Shown in pieces: positions 13,634 through 21,915 of a stretch of 64,000 nt of DNA. The translations under genes and the position numbers were made by a program. A model generated the notes under the pieces. It had not been told where the DNA came from, searched no databases, and was given only the letters and a program-made list of their open reading frames with translations. How positions within the stretch are numbered: position 1 is the first letter of the stretch; the number at the start of each line of letters is the position of its first letter. Source of the DNA: CAYNLK01 sp964398055 (GTDB lineage Bacteria; Chloroflexota; Anaerolineae; 4572-78; J111); assembly GCA_964398055.1 (NCBI GenBank), contig CAYNLK010000005.1, positions 124,001-188,000 on the forward strand. The letters are read 5' to 3'.

Positions 13634-16141
13634 TTAGCTTAACTCTCGTATCTTGTTTTTGGCTCTCTCAAGATAAAATGTGTTGTTCCCACAATACTTT
13701 AACACCGCTTTAAAGTCCTGGATAGCTCGTTTACGATCCCCTTTTTTCTCATAAGCTTGACCACGGATCCAATAATCAACATAACTATTACGTCTTTTTT
13801 TGATAATCTTGCTCAAATCGTTAATTGCTTGATCATAGTTACCGACATGATAAAAGGCAAAACCGCGATAAAACAGGAATTGATCTGCCTCATCAGGCAA
13901 AAGTCGTATAAGGATATTATAGTCACTGATGGCTTGTTCGTAGTCACCTAATTCAAATAAAATTTCGGCTCGGGCATAATAGGCGTCAACATTATAGGGA
14001 TCGTATCGAATGGTTTCTGAAAGATATTCAATCTTCTGTAATGTTTGTAGTTTCTTGTCTGCCTCCTTCAATTCTAAAGAGTCACCACTCTTGATTAGAA
14101 TTTGCTCGTAATCTGCGATAGCCTGTTTGTAATTACGCATTTTCTCGTAGATTTCCGCTCGACTGGCATAATTCGTAGCATTCTTAGGTTCAAGCCGTAT
14201 GGCCTGGTTAAGGTCTGCTAAAGCTTGATGATAATCTCCCATTTTGGCGTGAATTTCTCCGCGTCGCCGATACGCGCCGCCATCTACGGCAACGGCAATT
14301 GCCTGATCTAGATAATTCAGCGCGCGACAATAATCTCCTTTCTGCTCGCAAACTCTGGCCTCAGCAAAATAAAGGAACTGAATTTCCAACAATAAACTCT
14401 GGCGATGGCTCGCTTTTAGAGTATCATTTGATTTGTACAATAAATGGTCGTCAAGCAATTGAAGGGCCATTAAATAATCCGACATAGCCTGAGCGAAATC
14501 GCCTTGCTTTCTATATAGTTCACCACGAGCTTCATATGCACTCGAGCTTGGGGCAAGATGGACGGCTTGATTGTAATCTTGAAGAGCTCTGTCATATGCC
14601 GCCATATAAAAAAATAACCGCCCTCGCGCCTCATAAGCCGAGGCATAATCGGGCTTGAGTTGTATAACCCGCGTATAGTCAGCAATGGCTTGCTTATCAT
14701 TTTTTAAATCGTAATTATACAACTGGGCGCGCTTTTCGTAGGCAGCATAATGGTTAGGCCGAAGACGGATGGCCTCTGAATAATCAGCTAATGCCCGCTT
14801 ATATTCTTCCTTTTTATAATTATAAACATCACCACGAGCTTCATACGCCTCAGCAAAGTCAGACTGGAGTTGAATTGCTTGGCTGTAGTCGGCAATAGCT
14901 CGGTCAATATCGCTCTTTGCATTAAAAACCTGTCCACGTTGGTAGTAAATCTTTGGATTACTTGGATTTTTCTCAATGATTCGGTTGCACAATATTATCG
15001 CTTTATCATAATCAGACATAGCCTGGTCACGTTCGCCTCTAGCATGATACGCACGTCCCCGATGGTAGAAGTACCTATAGTTATTCGGCAACAATTCGAT
15101 TGCCTTACTGTAATATGCAACCGCTTGTTCGTGATTCTCTTTTTCGTAATCAGCCTGACCAAGTTTGAAGTAATTTTCAGCCTGTTCAATCATGGATTGA
15201 GATGGTTTGGAAAACCTAATCCGTCCGGTAGTATTAACAGTAGGAAATTTCTGCGTCCTCTTACCATCCCCCAGAGCTTGGACTAACTCTCCCGTAGTAG
15301 GACGAGCCTCAACTTGCTTGGACAAGATGGTCATCACCAACTCCGCCAGTGTGGCTGGCACGTCCGGACGCACCCGCCCCAAAGACTCCGGCCCTCTCTC
15401 ACAGATCATTTCATCCAGCAACTCAAACAGCCGAGCCTGGTAACGCATCACATTAGCCCCGGCCGATTCCCGCGCCCGCCGCTCCAAAGCCTCCATATCG
15501 ACGTAGTGCCGCCCGGTCAGCATCTCGTACAGTACCGCTCCCAACTGGTAAACGTCGCTGCGGCCGTCGACCGGCTTGCCCCGGATTTGCTCCGGCGACA
15601 TATAAACCATAGTGCCCGGCTGGAAACCGCTCTGGGTCAAAGCCGTGCCGCCGGCCCCGCGAGGGACGTGGGCAATACCAAAATCGCTGACTTTGGCCCG
15701 CCCGTTTTCGGTCAGGAGAATGTTTTCCGGCTTGATGTCGCGATGAACAATGCCTTTGGCGTGGGCAATAGCCAGCCCGTCAGCCACATCGGCGGCAATG
15801 CGGCTGGCCTCCTCGATTGGCAACGGCCCTTGTCGCTCCAGCCGGTCGCGCAGGCTGCCCCCGGCCAGGTACTCCATTACCAGGTATACCTCGTTCTTGA
15901 CCACCTTCAGGCTATAGACAGTGACGATGTGCGGGTGATTCAGGCTGCCGGCTGCCCGCGCTTCCTGGATGAAACGTTTGAAAGCCAGCTCGTCGGTTTG
16001 GGTGGTGATGGTCAACTCTTTGATAGCGGCGGGTCGGTCAAGGTGGCTGTCGTGAGCCAGGTAAACCACGCCAAAGGCGCCCTGGCCCAGGCGGCGGATA
16101 ATCTGGAATTCGAACAGGTTTTGATTGGGGGCGAGAGGCAT
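13634..16141 (-). CDS. Serine/threonine protein kinase with C-terminal TPR array
   Basis: 835 residues. Residues 12-300 are a full Hanks-type kinase: glycine loop GQGAFGVV (19-26), catalytic Lys in AAIKEL (K41), HRDIKPEN (133-140), DFG (153-155), and the SPEQIRG activation-segment end. From about 330 to the C-terminus there are roughly fourteen tetratricopeptide repeats (pattern Y..A..DY..AI.L.P....Y..RG). There is no membrane segment, so this is a soluble kinase with a large protein-binding scaffold, a layout common in Chloroflexota. The TPR half is clearly more AT-rich than the kinase half. Confidence 0.95.
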   Translation of the reverse strand: MPLAPNQNLFEFQIIRRLGQGAFGVVYLAHDSHLDRPAAIKELTITTQTDELAFKRFIQEARAAGSLNHPHIVTVYSLKVVKNEVYLVMEYLAGGSLRDRLERQGPLPIEEASRIAADVADGLAIAHAKGIVHRDIKPENILLTENGRAKVSDFGIAHVPRGAGGTALTQSGFQPGTMVYMSPEQIRGKPVDGRSDVYQLGAVLYEMLTGRHYVDMEALERRARESAGANVMRYQARLFELLDEMICERGPESLGRVRPDVPATLAELVMTILSKQVEARPTTGELVQALGDGKRTQKFPTVNTTGRIRFSKPSQSMIEQAENYFKLGQADYEKENHEQAVAYYSKAIELLPNNYRYFYHRGRAYHARGERDQAMSDYDKAIILCNRIIEKNPSNPKIYYQRGQVFNAKSDIDRAIADYSQAIQLQSDFAEAYEARGDVYNYKKEEYKRALADYSEAIRLRPNHYAAYEKRAQLYNYDLKNDKQAIADYTRVIQLKPDYASAYEARGRLFFYMAAYDRALQDYNQAVHLAPSSSAYEARGELYRKQGDFAQAMSDYLMALQLLDDHLLYKSNDTLKASHRQSLLLEIQFLYFAEARVCEQKGDYCRALNYLDQAIAVAVDGGAYRRRGEIHAKMGDYHQALADLNQAIRLEPKNATNYASRAEIYEKMRNYKQAIADYEQILIKSGDSLELKEADKKLQTLQKIEYLSETIRYDPYNVDAYYARAEILFELGDYEQAISDYNILIRLLPDEADQFLFYRGFAFYHVGNYDQAINDLSKIIKKRRNSYVDYWIRGQAYEKKGDRKRAIQDFKAVLKYCGNNTFYLERAKNKIRELS

Positions 16142-16185
16142 TGGCGGCTCCTTTACCCGCAGATCAAATTTCGCAGGCGATTGCG

Positions 16186-16575
16186 TTACAATTCACTTTC
16201 AAGGAGGTTTAGCAACTCGATCAGGCTGAGAACCTGACCGGGTATTACGGTTTTATCGCTACCTTCGTGAATGTGATGGGGAAAATTCGCCAACTCGGGG
16301 TGATCCGGGGTGTTGTCCCAACGCCGCCGGAGTACCTGCTTTTGCTCATCCAACCATTGATAGCGATAGTCAATGGTTACAAGTTGGCCCTCAACAAGCA
16401 CAAAATACTCTGCTGCTTCTAAAAAATCTCCATTCGCAAGAGTCGCCCGCAAGCGGATATATCCGTCGTCAGTGTTAGCCCAAAAACGGACAAATTTATA
16501 CTCGACAATGATGGGGCTGCTAATCAAGGCGAGTTCAACCCTGTTCAGGTAGGCAGCAATATCACTCATTCGCAT
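16186..16575 (-). CDS. TumE-like toxin (DUF6516 family)
   Basis: About 129 residues. The core motifs YRYQWLDEQKQVLRRRWDN and PDHPELANFPHHIHEG are characteristic of the TumE/DUF6516 family, the toxin partner of TumA. It overlaps the upstream gene by about 14 bp. GTG at 16581 and ATGs at 16575 and 16569 are possible starts; 16575 sits at a reasonable distance from AAGGTGG. The product is probably a small cytoplasmic toxin; its biochemical activity is not readable from the sequence. Confidence 0.75.
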   Translation of the reverse strand: MRMSDIAAYLNRVELALISSPIIVEYKFVRFWANTDDGYIRLRATLANGDFLEAAEYFVLVEGQLVTIDYRYQWLDEQKQVLRRRWDNTPDHPELANFPHHIHEGSDKTVIPGQVLSLIELLNLLESEL

Positions 16576-16888
16576 CGCCACCTTGCAAGATACGCAGCCG
16601 AGTCATAAGTCGTTCTCGCATCTTACAAAAGACGTTCCATTCCATAAAATCGGCTGTATCGTCGATCTGTCCGGCCTGGAAGCGCGACCAGAACACCGCC
16701 GAGGTCAAATTATACCGGCGCTCAAACTCGGCCAGTTCTTTATTAACTTGCTCCAGGTCCACTTCATCACGGGCAATCTGGCGATCAATAATTTTACGCA
16801 ATGCCTCATCCAAGAAGGCATCTTGAAATCCGGTCGAGTAAAGTTGTTCCAATCGCTTCACATCACTCAAAACGGTTACGCCAGTCAT
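16562..16888 (-). CDS. TumA-like antitoxin partner
   Basis: A 108-residue helical protein lying directly upstream of and overlapping the TumE-like gene. The segment LAEFERRYNLTSAVFWSRFQ followed by AGQIDDTADFMEWNVFCKM has the look of the short partner proteins commonly encoded before TumE in Chloroflexota and cyanobacteria. No HTH is obvious. Gene order (partner first, toxin second, overlapping) fits a toxin-antitoxin operon. The TA role is inferred from the neighbour. Confidence 0.6.
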   Translation of the reverse strand: MTGVTVLSDVKRLEQLYSTGFQDAFLDEALRKIIDRQIARDEVDLEQVNKELAEFERRYNLTSAVFWSRFQAGQIDDTADFMEWNVFCKMRERLMTRLRILQGGDANE

Positions 16889-17008
16889 AATTCGATACTC
16901 CTACTACTCCAAAATCAACATAGACGCTTTTCATTTATTTTAGCGTGACCAGTCCACCGGGTCAAGGGTCGCAAATACCACCACCCACCGACACAAAAAG
17001 TACGATGT

Positions 17009-17491
17009 CTACTCGGAAACTGCCAACAACTCTGCCTGCGTCACTCGCAGCAGCTCGTCCGGGGTCAGGCGGAGCATGGCGTTGGTATCGCCGCCGCCGC
17101 CAAAGATGACCGGCAAGGCGGTGATGGCCGGATCGATGAAGGTGGTCAGCTTTTGGCGATGGCCAAACGGGGGCATACTGCCGACCACGTAGCCGGTGAT
17201 GGCCAGGGCCTGGTCGGCCCCGGCAAATTTCACCTGCTTGCGGCCCACACCCAGCCGGTCGGCCACTTTGCGCTGGTCCACTTTAGCCGTCCCGTTATTG
17301 ATCACCAAAAATGGCTGCTCTTTCACCAAAAAAACCAGGGTTTTGATGATCTGCTCCGGCTCCACCTGCAAGGCCCTGGCCGCGTCGGGCACGGTCAGGG
17401 TATGCTCGGCCAGCGGCAAAATAGTGGCCTGGATGTGATGTTCAGCGATGAAGCGCTGCAAGTCGGCGCTGGTGAGCTTTTCTATAGCCAT
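17009..17491 (-). CDS. YbaK/EbsC-type aminoacyl-tRNA deacylase
   Basis: A 160-residue single-domain protein of the YbaK/prolyl-tRNA-synthetase INS-like family, which hydrolyses mischarged aminoacyl-tRNAs such as Cys-tRNA(Pro). Signature elements: TVPDAARALQVEPEQIIKTLVF, the catalytic-type Lys region near it, VDQRKVADRLG, and TGYVVGSMPPFGH, with an FIDPAI and FGGGG end. The length is normal for stand-alone members. A MITE copy is inserted 22 bp upstream of the start, so expression may be driven from within or beyond that element. Confidence 0.92.
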   Translation of the reverse strand: MAIEKLTSADLQRFIAEHHIQATILPLAEHTLTVPDAARALQVEPEQIIKTLVFLVKEQPFLVINNGTAKVDQRKVADRLGVGRKQVKFAGADQALAITGYVVGSMPPFGHRQKLTTFIDPAITALPVIFGGGGDTNAMLRLTPDELLRVTQAELLAVSE

Positions 17492-17512
17492 TACTCAAGG
17501 GAGTCCTAAATT

Positions 17513-17664
17513 CAATACTTTTCAAATAAGCGATTGAAATCGTTCCTCCAGGACTAAAGCCGGTCGTCCACCTGCGTGGACGGGTCTTTTTGTCCGCGTA
17601 GGCGGACATCACGGCGTAGCCCTCCAGATGCGGTTTCAACCGCGTCCTTATTTGAAAAGTATTG
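17513..17664. mobile_element. MITE copy 1 (18-bp TIRs, 10-bp target duplication)
   Basis: A 152-bp element with perfect terminal inverted repeats CAATACTTTTCAAATAAG (17513-17530 and 17647-17664). It is flanked by a perfect direct repeat GTCCTAAATT (17503-17512 and 17665-17674). Two small internal hairpins (GTCCAC/GTGGAC and GTCCGC/GCGGAC) occupy the middle. There is no transposase inside. A second copy is at 55269-55440. The 10-bp duplication is in the range of IS4-family elements, suggesting mobilisation in trans by such a transposase. Confidence 0.92.
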
Positions 17665-17687
17665 GTCCTAAATTGTATTTCGAGCTG

Positions 17688-18896
17688 TCAACTTGACAAC
17701 ACGGTCTGATACAAATCAAACGTCTCTTTAGCAATTTGCTGCCACTCAAACAGTTGCCCCAACTGCCTGGCCCCGGCTGCCAACTTTTGCCGCAGAGCTG
17801 CGTTGTTGGCCAGAAGCGCAACCGTCCGGGCCAGGCCGGCGGCGTCGCGGGGCGGGGCCAGCAACATATTTTCGCCGGGCCGGATTTCAGGAATGAGGCC
17901 GGGGTCGGCGGACGTAGTGCTGATCACCGGGCAGCCGTGACGCAGGGCGGCAATGAGAGTGGTGCGGCGAAAGGAGACGCCGTCGCGATAGGGCATCACC
18001 ACCACATCGGCCGCCAGCAAATTGGCCGAAACCCGGGCCAGGTCGGTGTAGCCGGTTCGATGGACGGAGTCGACCAGCCCCAGCCGCTCGATCAAAGCCT
18101 GCACTTTTTGGGCATAGGCCCGGTTGGTCGGGTCGGCGTGGCCCACGTCGCCGCCGATGAGCAGCAGGCGAACCTCGAGGCCCTGCCGGCGCAATAAAGC
18201 CAGCGCCTCGATCAACTCCTCACCGCCTTTGCTGTCGTTCAAAAAACCAAAGTAAGCCATCAAGAGCGTCTGCCCGGTCGCCTGGTATTGGCTGCGCCAG
18301 GCTGCCCGGTCAAAATCGGCCGGCGGTTGAGGCTCCACGTTGCTGCCGAGCGGAATGTGGGCCAACCGGGGCGGCGAATTGAGCGCCCGCGCCAAAGTAT
18401 GGAGGTCCTCCCGATTGGTGCAGATGACCCCGTCGCTGTGGCGGGCCAGGGCCAGGATCGAGCGCCAGCGGAACGGCCCGGCCTTGGGAAAAATGTAGGG
18501 GACGCGCAAGTCGTGAAAAGTGGTCACCAAACGGGTGGGGCTGCGCCGCCGGTGCAGATACCAGGGCAGCCAGTTGACCCAGCCGCCCAGGTCAAAGGCG
18601 GCGGCTTGATATTGAATGTGCAGAATATCGGGCCGGTGGGCGGCCAGAAAATTGGCTATGCCCGGCCAGCAGCGCCAGTTCCAATTTGGGAGTAGCGGAT
18701 GAACCACAGGGGAGCAAGGGAGCAGGGGCGCAGGGGCGCTTTCTCCAATTGGGCTGGCCGTTTGCCAGCGGCGGCCGGTCAAAACAGTGGACTCGACGCC
18801 CAACGGGGCCAGATAATGGGCCAGATAGGCGGTATGGTCGGCGATGCCGCCCTGCATAGGCGGATATTCACCGCTGAGAAAAGTGACCTTCATCAT
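17688..18896 (-). CDS. Glycosyltransferase family 4 (GT-B fold)
   Basis: About 402 residues beginning MMKVTFLSGEYPPMQGGIADH, the usual GT4 start with a Gly-rich acceptor-site loop. The C-terminal half holds YFGFLNDSKGGEELIEAL, then the donor-site pattern VVMPYRDGVSFRRTTLIAAL with its nucleotide-sugar-binding Glu replaced by a less usual context, and HGCPVISTT. It transfers a sugar to a lipid-linked or polysaccharide acceptor at the cytoplasmic membrane. The ATG at 18896 overlaps the stop of the upstream GT2 gene (ATGA). An 8-nt repeat block at 18709-18740 is translated inside the gene. Confidence 0.9.
   Translation of the reverse strand: MMKVTFLSGEYPPMQGGIADHTAYLAHYLAPLGVESTVLTGRRWQTASPIGESAPAPLLPCSPVVHPLLPNWNWRCWPGIANFLAAHRPDILHIQYQAAAFDLGGWVNWLPWYLHRRRSPTRLVTTFHDLRVPYIFPKAGPFRWRSILALARHSDGVICTNREDLHTLARALNSPPRLAHIPLGSNVEPQPPADFDRAAWRSQYQATGQTLLMAYFGFLNDSKGGEELIEALALLRRQGLEVRLLLIGGDVGHADPTNRAYAQKVQALIERLGLVDSVHRTGYTDLARVSANLLAADVVVMPYRDGVSFRRTTLIAALRHGCPVISTTSADPGLIPEIRPGENMLLAPPRDAAGLARTVALLANNAALRQKLAAGARQLGQLFEWQQIAKETFDLYQTVLSS
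18709..18740 (-). repeat. In-frame octamer repeat, GGGGAGCA/GGGGCGCA family
   Basis: Four 8-nt units on the plus strand (GGGGAGCA, AGGGAGCA, GGGGCGCA, GGGGCGCT), read on the minus strand as ESAPAPLLPCSP in the N-terminal domain of the GT4 enzyme. Confidence 0.7.
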
Positions 18897-19810
18897 AAGC
18901 CCCGCAACACCTGGGCGTAGGCCAGCAGCCGCTCCCGGCGCAGCGCCCGGCGATGGCCTAGCAGCCACTTGACGCCTTCCTCAGCCCACTGGAAGGCAAA
19001 GGTAAGCCACAAAAAAAGGCGTAGCCCGGCGGCCCAGCCAGGACCAAAATATTTGCGGGTGTAACGCAGTTTGCTGCGCTGAAAACGCAGCGTCCGGGCA
19101 GCGACCACCTGGCCGCTGGATTTACCTTCAAAATGGACCACCTGGGCTGTGGGCAGATAGTGGGTTTCCCAACCGGCCGCCGCGCTGCGGCGACACCAAT
19201 CGGTTTCCTCAAAGTACATAAAGAAGGCTTCATCCAGCGGGCCAACCTGCAGCCAGGCGTCGCGGCGAATCAAAATTGCCGCGCCCACCACCCAGTCAAC
19301 CGCTTGGACCTCGCCAGCCGGGCGATCCAGGACATGGTAACGTTGCCGGTAGCGGTTGCGGGGAAACCACTGGCCCAACAGCGTACTTTCCCAAAAGAGG
19401 CTGCCCAACGTGGGAAAACGGCGGCGGGAGGATTGCACGCGGCCGTCCGGCCAGAGCAACTGCGGCCCCAGCGCGCCGGTTTGGGGGTGGGCGTCCATAT
19501 AGCCAACCAGTTGGGCCAGCGCGCCCGCTCTAACTACGGTATCGGGGTTGAGCAAAAAAAGATAACGGCCCTGGGCTGCGGCCGCGCCGGCGTTGTTGCC
19601 GCCGGCATACCCCAAATTTTCCGGGCTGGCGATGAGGCGAACCTGGGGAAACTCCTGCCGCACCATTTGGGGACTGCCATCGCCGGAGGCGCTATCGACC
19701 ACGATGATTTCAATGGTCAGGCCAGGGTCAGGTTGGTCGAGTAGGGAGTGCAGGCAGTTGCGGAGTAGCTCTTTAACATTCCAATTGACGATGACGATTG
19801 AGAGGTCCAT
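18893..19810 (-). CDS. Glycosyltransferase family 2 (rhamnosyltransferase-like)
   Basis: 305 residues starting MDLSIVIVNWNVKELL, typical of GT-A family 2 enzymes that add deoxy-hexoses to polysaccharides. Further motifs: VDSASGDGS, ENLGYAGGNNAG, FLLNPDTVV (DXD-like), and FFMYFEETDWCRR with the catalytic-base region. A hydrophobic C-terminal stretch (AAGLRLFLWLTFAFQWA) may bind the membrane. It is coupled to the downstream GT4 by a 4-bp overlap and starts 1 base after the restriction endonuclease stop. An in-frame GTG at 19828 exists but ATG 19810 fits the family start. Confidence 0.92.
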   Translation of the reverse strand: MDLSIVIVNWNVKELLRNCLHSLLDQPDPGLTIEIIVVDSASGDGSPQMVRQEFPQVRLIASPENLGYAGGNNAGAAAAQGRYLFLLNPDTVVRAGALAQLVGYMDAHPQTGALGPQLLWPDGRVQSSRRRFPTLGSLFWESTLLGQWFPRNRYRQRYHVLDRPAGEVQAVDWVVGAAILIRRDAWLQVGPLDEAFFMYFEETDWCRRSAAAGWETHYLPTAQVVHFEGKSSGQVVAARTLRFQRSKLRYTRKYFGPGWAAGLRLFLWLTFAFQWAEEGVKWLLGHRRALRRERLLAYAQVLRGL

Positions 19811-19811
19811 T

Positions 19812-20702
19812 TCAAACAAACGAACCACGCTTTAGGGCCTGATCAGGATCATACCACGCCGCGTCGATAAAAGCTTGTATCTCCTGAACAAATCTAAAAA
19901 TAACCTCACCATCTATTGGAAAGTCTTTATGTTGAGCTTTTATTTCTTCATAGTTACTTCGTTTTTCAAAAGGCAATCTTTTGGCATGTCGCAACAAGAA
20001 TACATTATCAATATCCGTTAAACGACAATCCTCTGGCTGCATATCCAGATATTCAACTAAGGCATAATATTTTGAAATTGGACAACCTTGTTTTAAACGT
20101 GAAGCGGTGCCGGCGCATTCCTGGAACATAGTCTTGTCAAAATTTACTTTACATTCAGCCGCCAGCACGGCTAAAAAAAGGCTACCCTGTACAGTCTTAG
20201 GTTCTGCAAAAGTGGAATCAACCGAAAATTGATAATAGAGCGTTTTGCCAATGGTAAAGTCTTGATCTTTGAGCTTCAAAACAATCTCTGGTTTCTGATC
20301 AAGATGGTGGATGTTTGACGGCCTGAAAGATAAAGACATAAAAGCGGTATGGGGACCTGTTTCAATTTCAAAAGGGGGGAGTCGATCTAGAATAGAGGGG
20401 TTAACCAAATAAATCAAAAATTCTTCTAAAATGGTATTGTCTAATTTTAACTGTCCTTTTTGTCGCTTAATAAAAGGCGATCCTCTCCGCGCAATCAATT
20501 CCACTTCCAGATAATCTTTATATCCGTTGAGAAGATTGGTCATATCATAAATTTTTTGGTGGCCTCTACTGGGCAACGATTTGATCTGGTTGACCCAATC
20601 CTCATATACCTGTGTTGCTTCATGCAGGAGAGCGAGATCATTTTTACACTTTGGATTGGCAATGGCAGCCAAAAGTTTTTCTTTATGTGGTTTTTTGGGC
20701 AT
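19812..20702 (-). CDS. Type II restriction endonuclease, Bpu10I-like family
   Basis: 296 residues, hydrophilic and AT-rich. The segment LFLAVLAAECKVNFDKTMFQ contains an E-x-K pair (E185, K187 if counted from the upstream ATG at 20708) in a strand, the PD-(D/E)xK-type catalytic half-motif, followed by ASRLKQGCPISKYYALVEYL. This is the pattern I associate with Bpu10I-family enzymes. The adjacent upstream DNA methyltransferase overlaps it by about 20 bp, forming a complete restriction-modification unit. Recognition sequence unknown. Composition clearly lower in GC than the flanking glycosyltransferases, indicating acquisition. Confidence 0.7.
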   Translation of the reverse strand: MPKKPHKEKLLAAIANPKCKNDLALLHEATQVYEDWVNQIKSLPSRGHQKIYDMTNLLNGYKDYLEVELIARRGSPFIKRQKGQLKLDNTILEEFLIYLVNPSILDRLPPFEIETGPHTAFMSLSFRPSNIHHLDQKPEIVLKLKDQDFTIGKTLYYQFSVDSTFAEPKTVQGSLFLAVLAAECKVNFDKTMFQECAGTASRLKQGCPISKYYALVEYLDMQPEDCRLTDIDNVFLLRHAKRLPFEKRSNYEEIKAQHKDFPIDGEVIFRFVQEIQAFIDAAWYDPDQALKRGSFV

Positions 20703-21897
20703 TTCCAAGAACCTCCCTCAAATTAAACATTGGGGATGGTTGAATGGTATGAATATAGTTTATAACTGCGGTTATATCATCCTTTACATCTGAGTTGGCC
20801 TGCGGCAAGACCGCTTGCAAATACTTTAAAGCGACTTGCCGAGCATAATAATGGTGAGGGGGCAGCTCATCTTTTTCAAAGACAATGATATCCTCTTTAA
20901 TGTTATTACCAAACTTGTTGGTGAATTTACGTTCAAAATTTCTGATGTTGCAAAACCCCCCCATACTTCTAATTAAATCTTTAACAATTAAACTATTATA
21001 GAAAGGTATCTGGCGCACATTAGACTCTCGGCCAATGACAAGAATAATCAAACCACCTCTATTTAAGCTATGCCAAAAACTTTCAAGGGCTTGCTCCATA
21101 TCTAAGCAATACTGAACTATGGTCTTAAACCGATTGGCTCTATTTTTTCTATTAGAACCAAACTCACTTTGAGCAACTTTTAAAATGTCAAAGCCTAAAG
21201 TCTCTTCTATAATAGCTCTGTAGTTCTGGTGATAATTAAATACATTAATATAGGGAGGACTTGTCAAAATTATGTTCCCTTTAACCGGACACGCTTGATG
21301 GACTAGCCTGGCATCTCCCAAGTTAGCACTAATCGTTCTGTCAGTATAAGGGAGGATTAGGAGAACTTTTTTTAAGTACGCAAATGACTCCCATAAAGCC
21401 CGTCTCAGATCAACATTTTTATTACTCTCGGCTAAGAAAAGAATGTTTAAGGCTAAAACCTTTTCTCTTTTGTCCTGTATGTACTCAAACAGGTGCCCTG
21501 AAAACTGGATAAGGTTTCTGAAACTTTGCCTAAATTCACCATTATTGATAAACAATGGCAAATCCTGAGAATCAGGTAAAAATTTTAGAAATTTTTTTTC
21601 AAATGCAGCTAAAATTTCTATCCTTTCTTCGTCAGGAACATTGGCAAAAGTAAAAAATTTTGACATAGCATAAGCAGCAGGATTTATTTCGAAACCATAA
21701 CAGCTTAAATTTTTCCTGGCGCTCTCCAGTAAAACCGTTCCACTACCTGAAAATGGATCAATTATTATATCACTAGATTTGGCGTAAGAGTCCAGGAGAT
21801 AATCAACAAACTGGGGTGTAAATTGGCCTCGCCAGTTGAAGATATTTGCTCTTGATTTATTTTTGACATCTAATTTTTCTTGAGCAAGTTTGAACAT
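20683..21897 (-). CDS. DNA methyltransferase (TSPPY type, N4-cytosine-like)
   Basis: 404 residues. Motif I is DPFSGSGT (47-54) for S-adenosylmethionine binding and motif IV is TSPPY (212-216), which favours N4-cytosine methylation over N6-adenine but does not prove it. The N-terminal FNWRGQFTPQFVDYLL is the usual motif X region. Together with the overlapping endonuclease it forms a type II restriction-modification module that protects host DNA. The gene is distinctly AT-rich. It starts 18 bp downstream of the end of the polyprenyl synthase frame. Confidence 0.88.
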   Translation of the reverse strand: MFKLAQEKLDVKNKSRANIFNWRGQFTPQFVDYLLDSYAKSSDIIIDPFSGSGTVLLESARKNLSCYGFEINPAAYAMSKFFTFANVPDEERIEILAAFEKKFLKFLPDSQDLPLFINNGEFRQSFRNLIQFSGHLFEYIQDKREKVLALNILFLAESNKNVDLRRALWESFAYLKKVLLILPYTDRTISANLGDARLVHQACPVKGNIILTSPPYINVFNYHQNYRAIIEETLGFDILKVAQSEFGSNRKNRANRFKTIVQYCLDMEQALESFWHSLNRGGLIILVIGRESNVRQIPFYNSLIVKDLIRSMGGFCNIRNFERKFTNKFGNNIKEDIIVFEKDELPPHHYYARQVALKYLQAVLPQANSDVKDDITAVINYIHTIQPSPMFNLREVLGNAQKTT

Positions 21898-21915
21898 AAA
21901 ATTTATGTTGAAGTT

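Noticed and set aside
17513..17664. A protein-coding frame inside the MITE (reading KPHLEGYAVMSAYADKKTRP)
   Set aside because: It follows the inverted repeats of the element, occurs identically in both copies, has no ribosome site and resembles no protein; it is a by-product of the repeat sequence.
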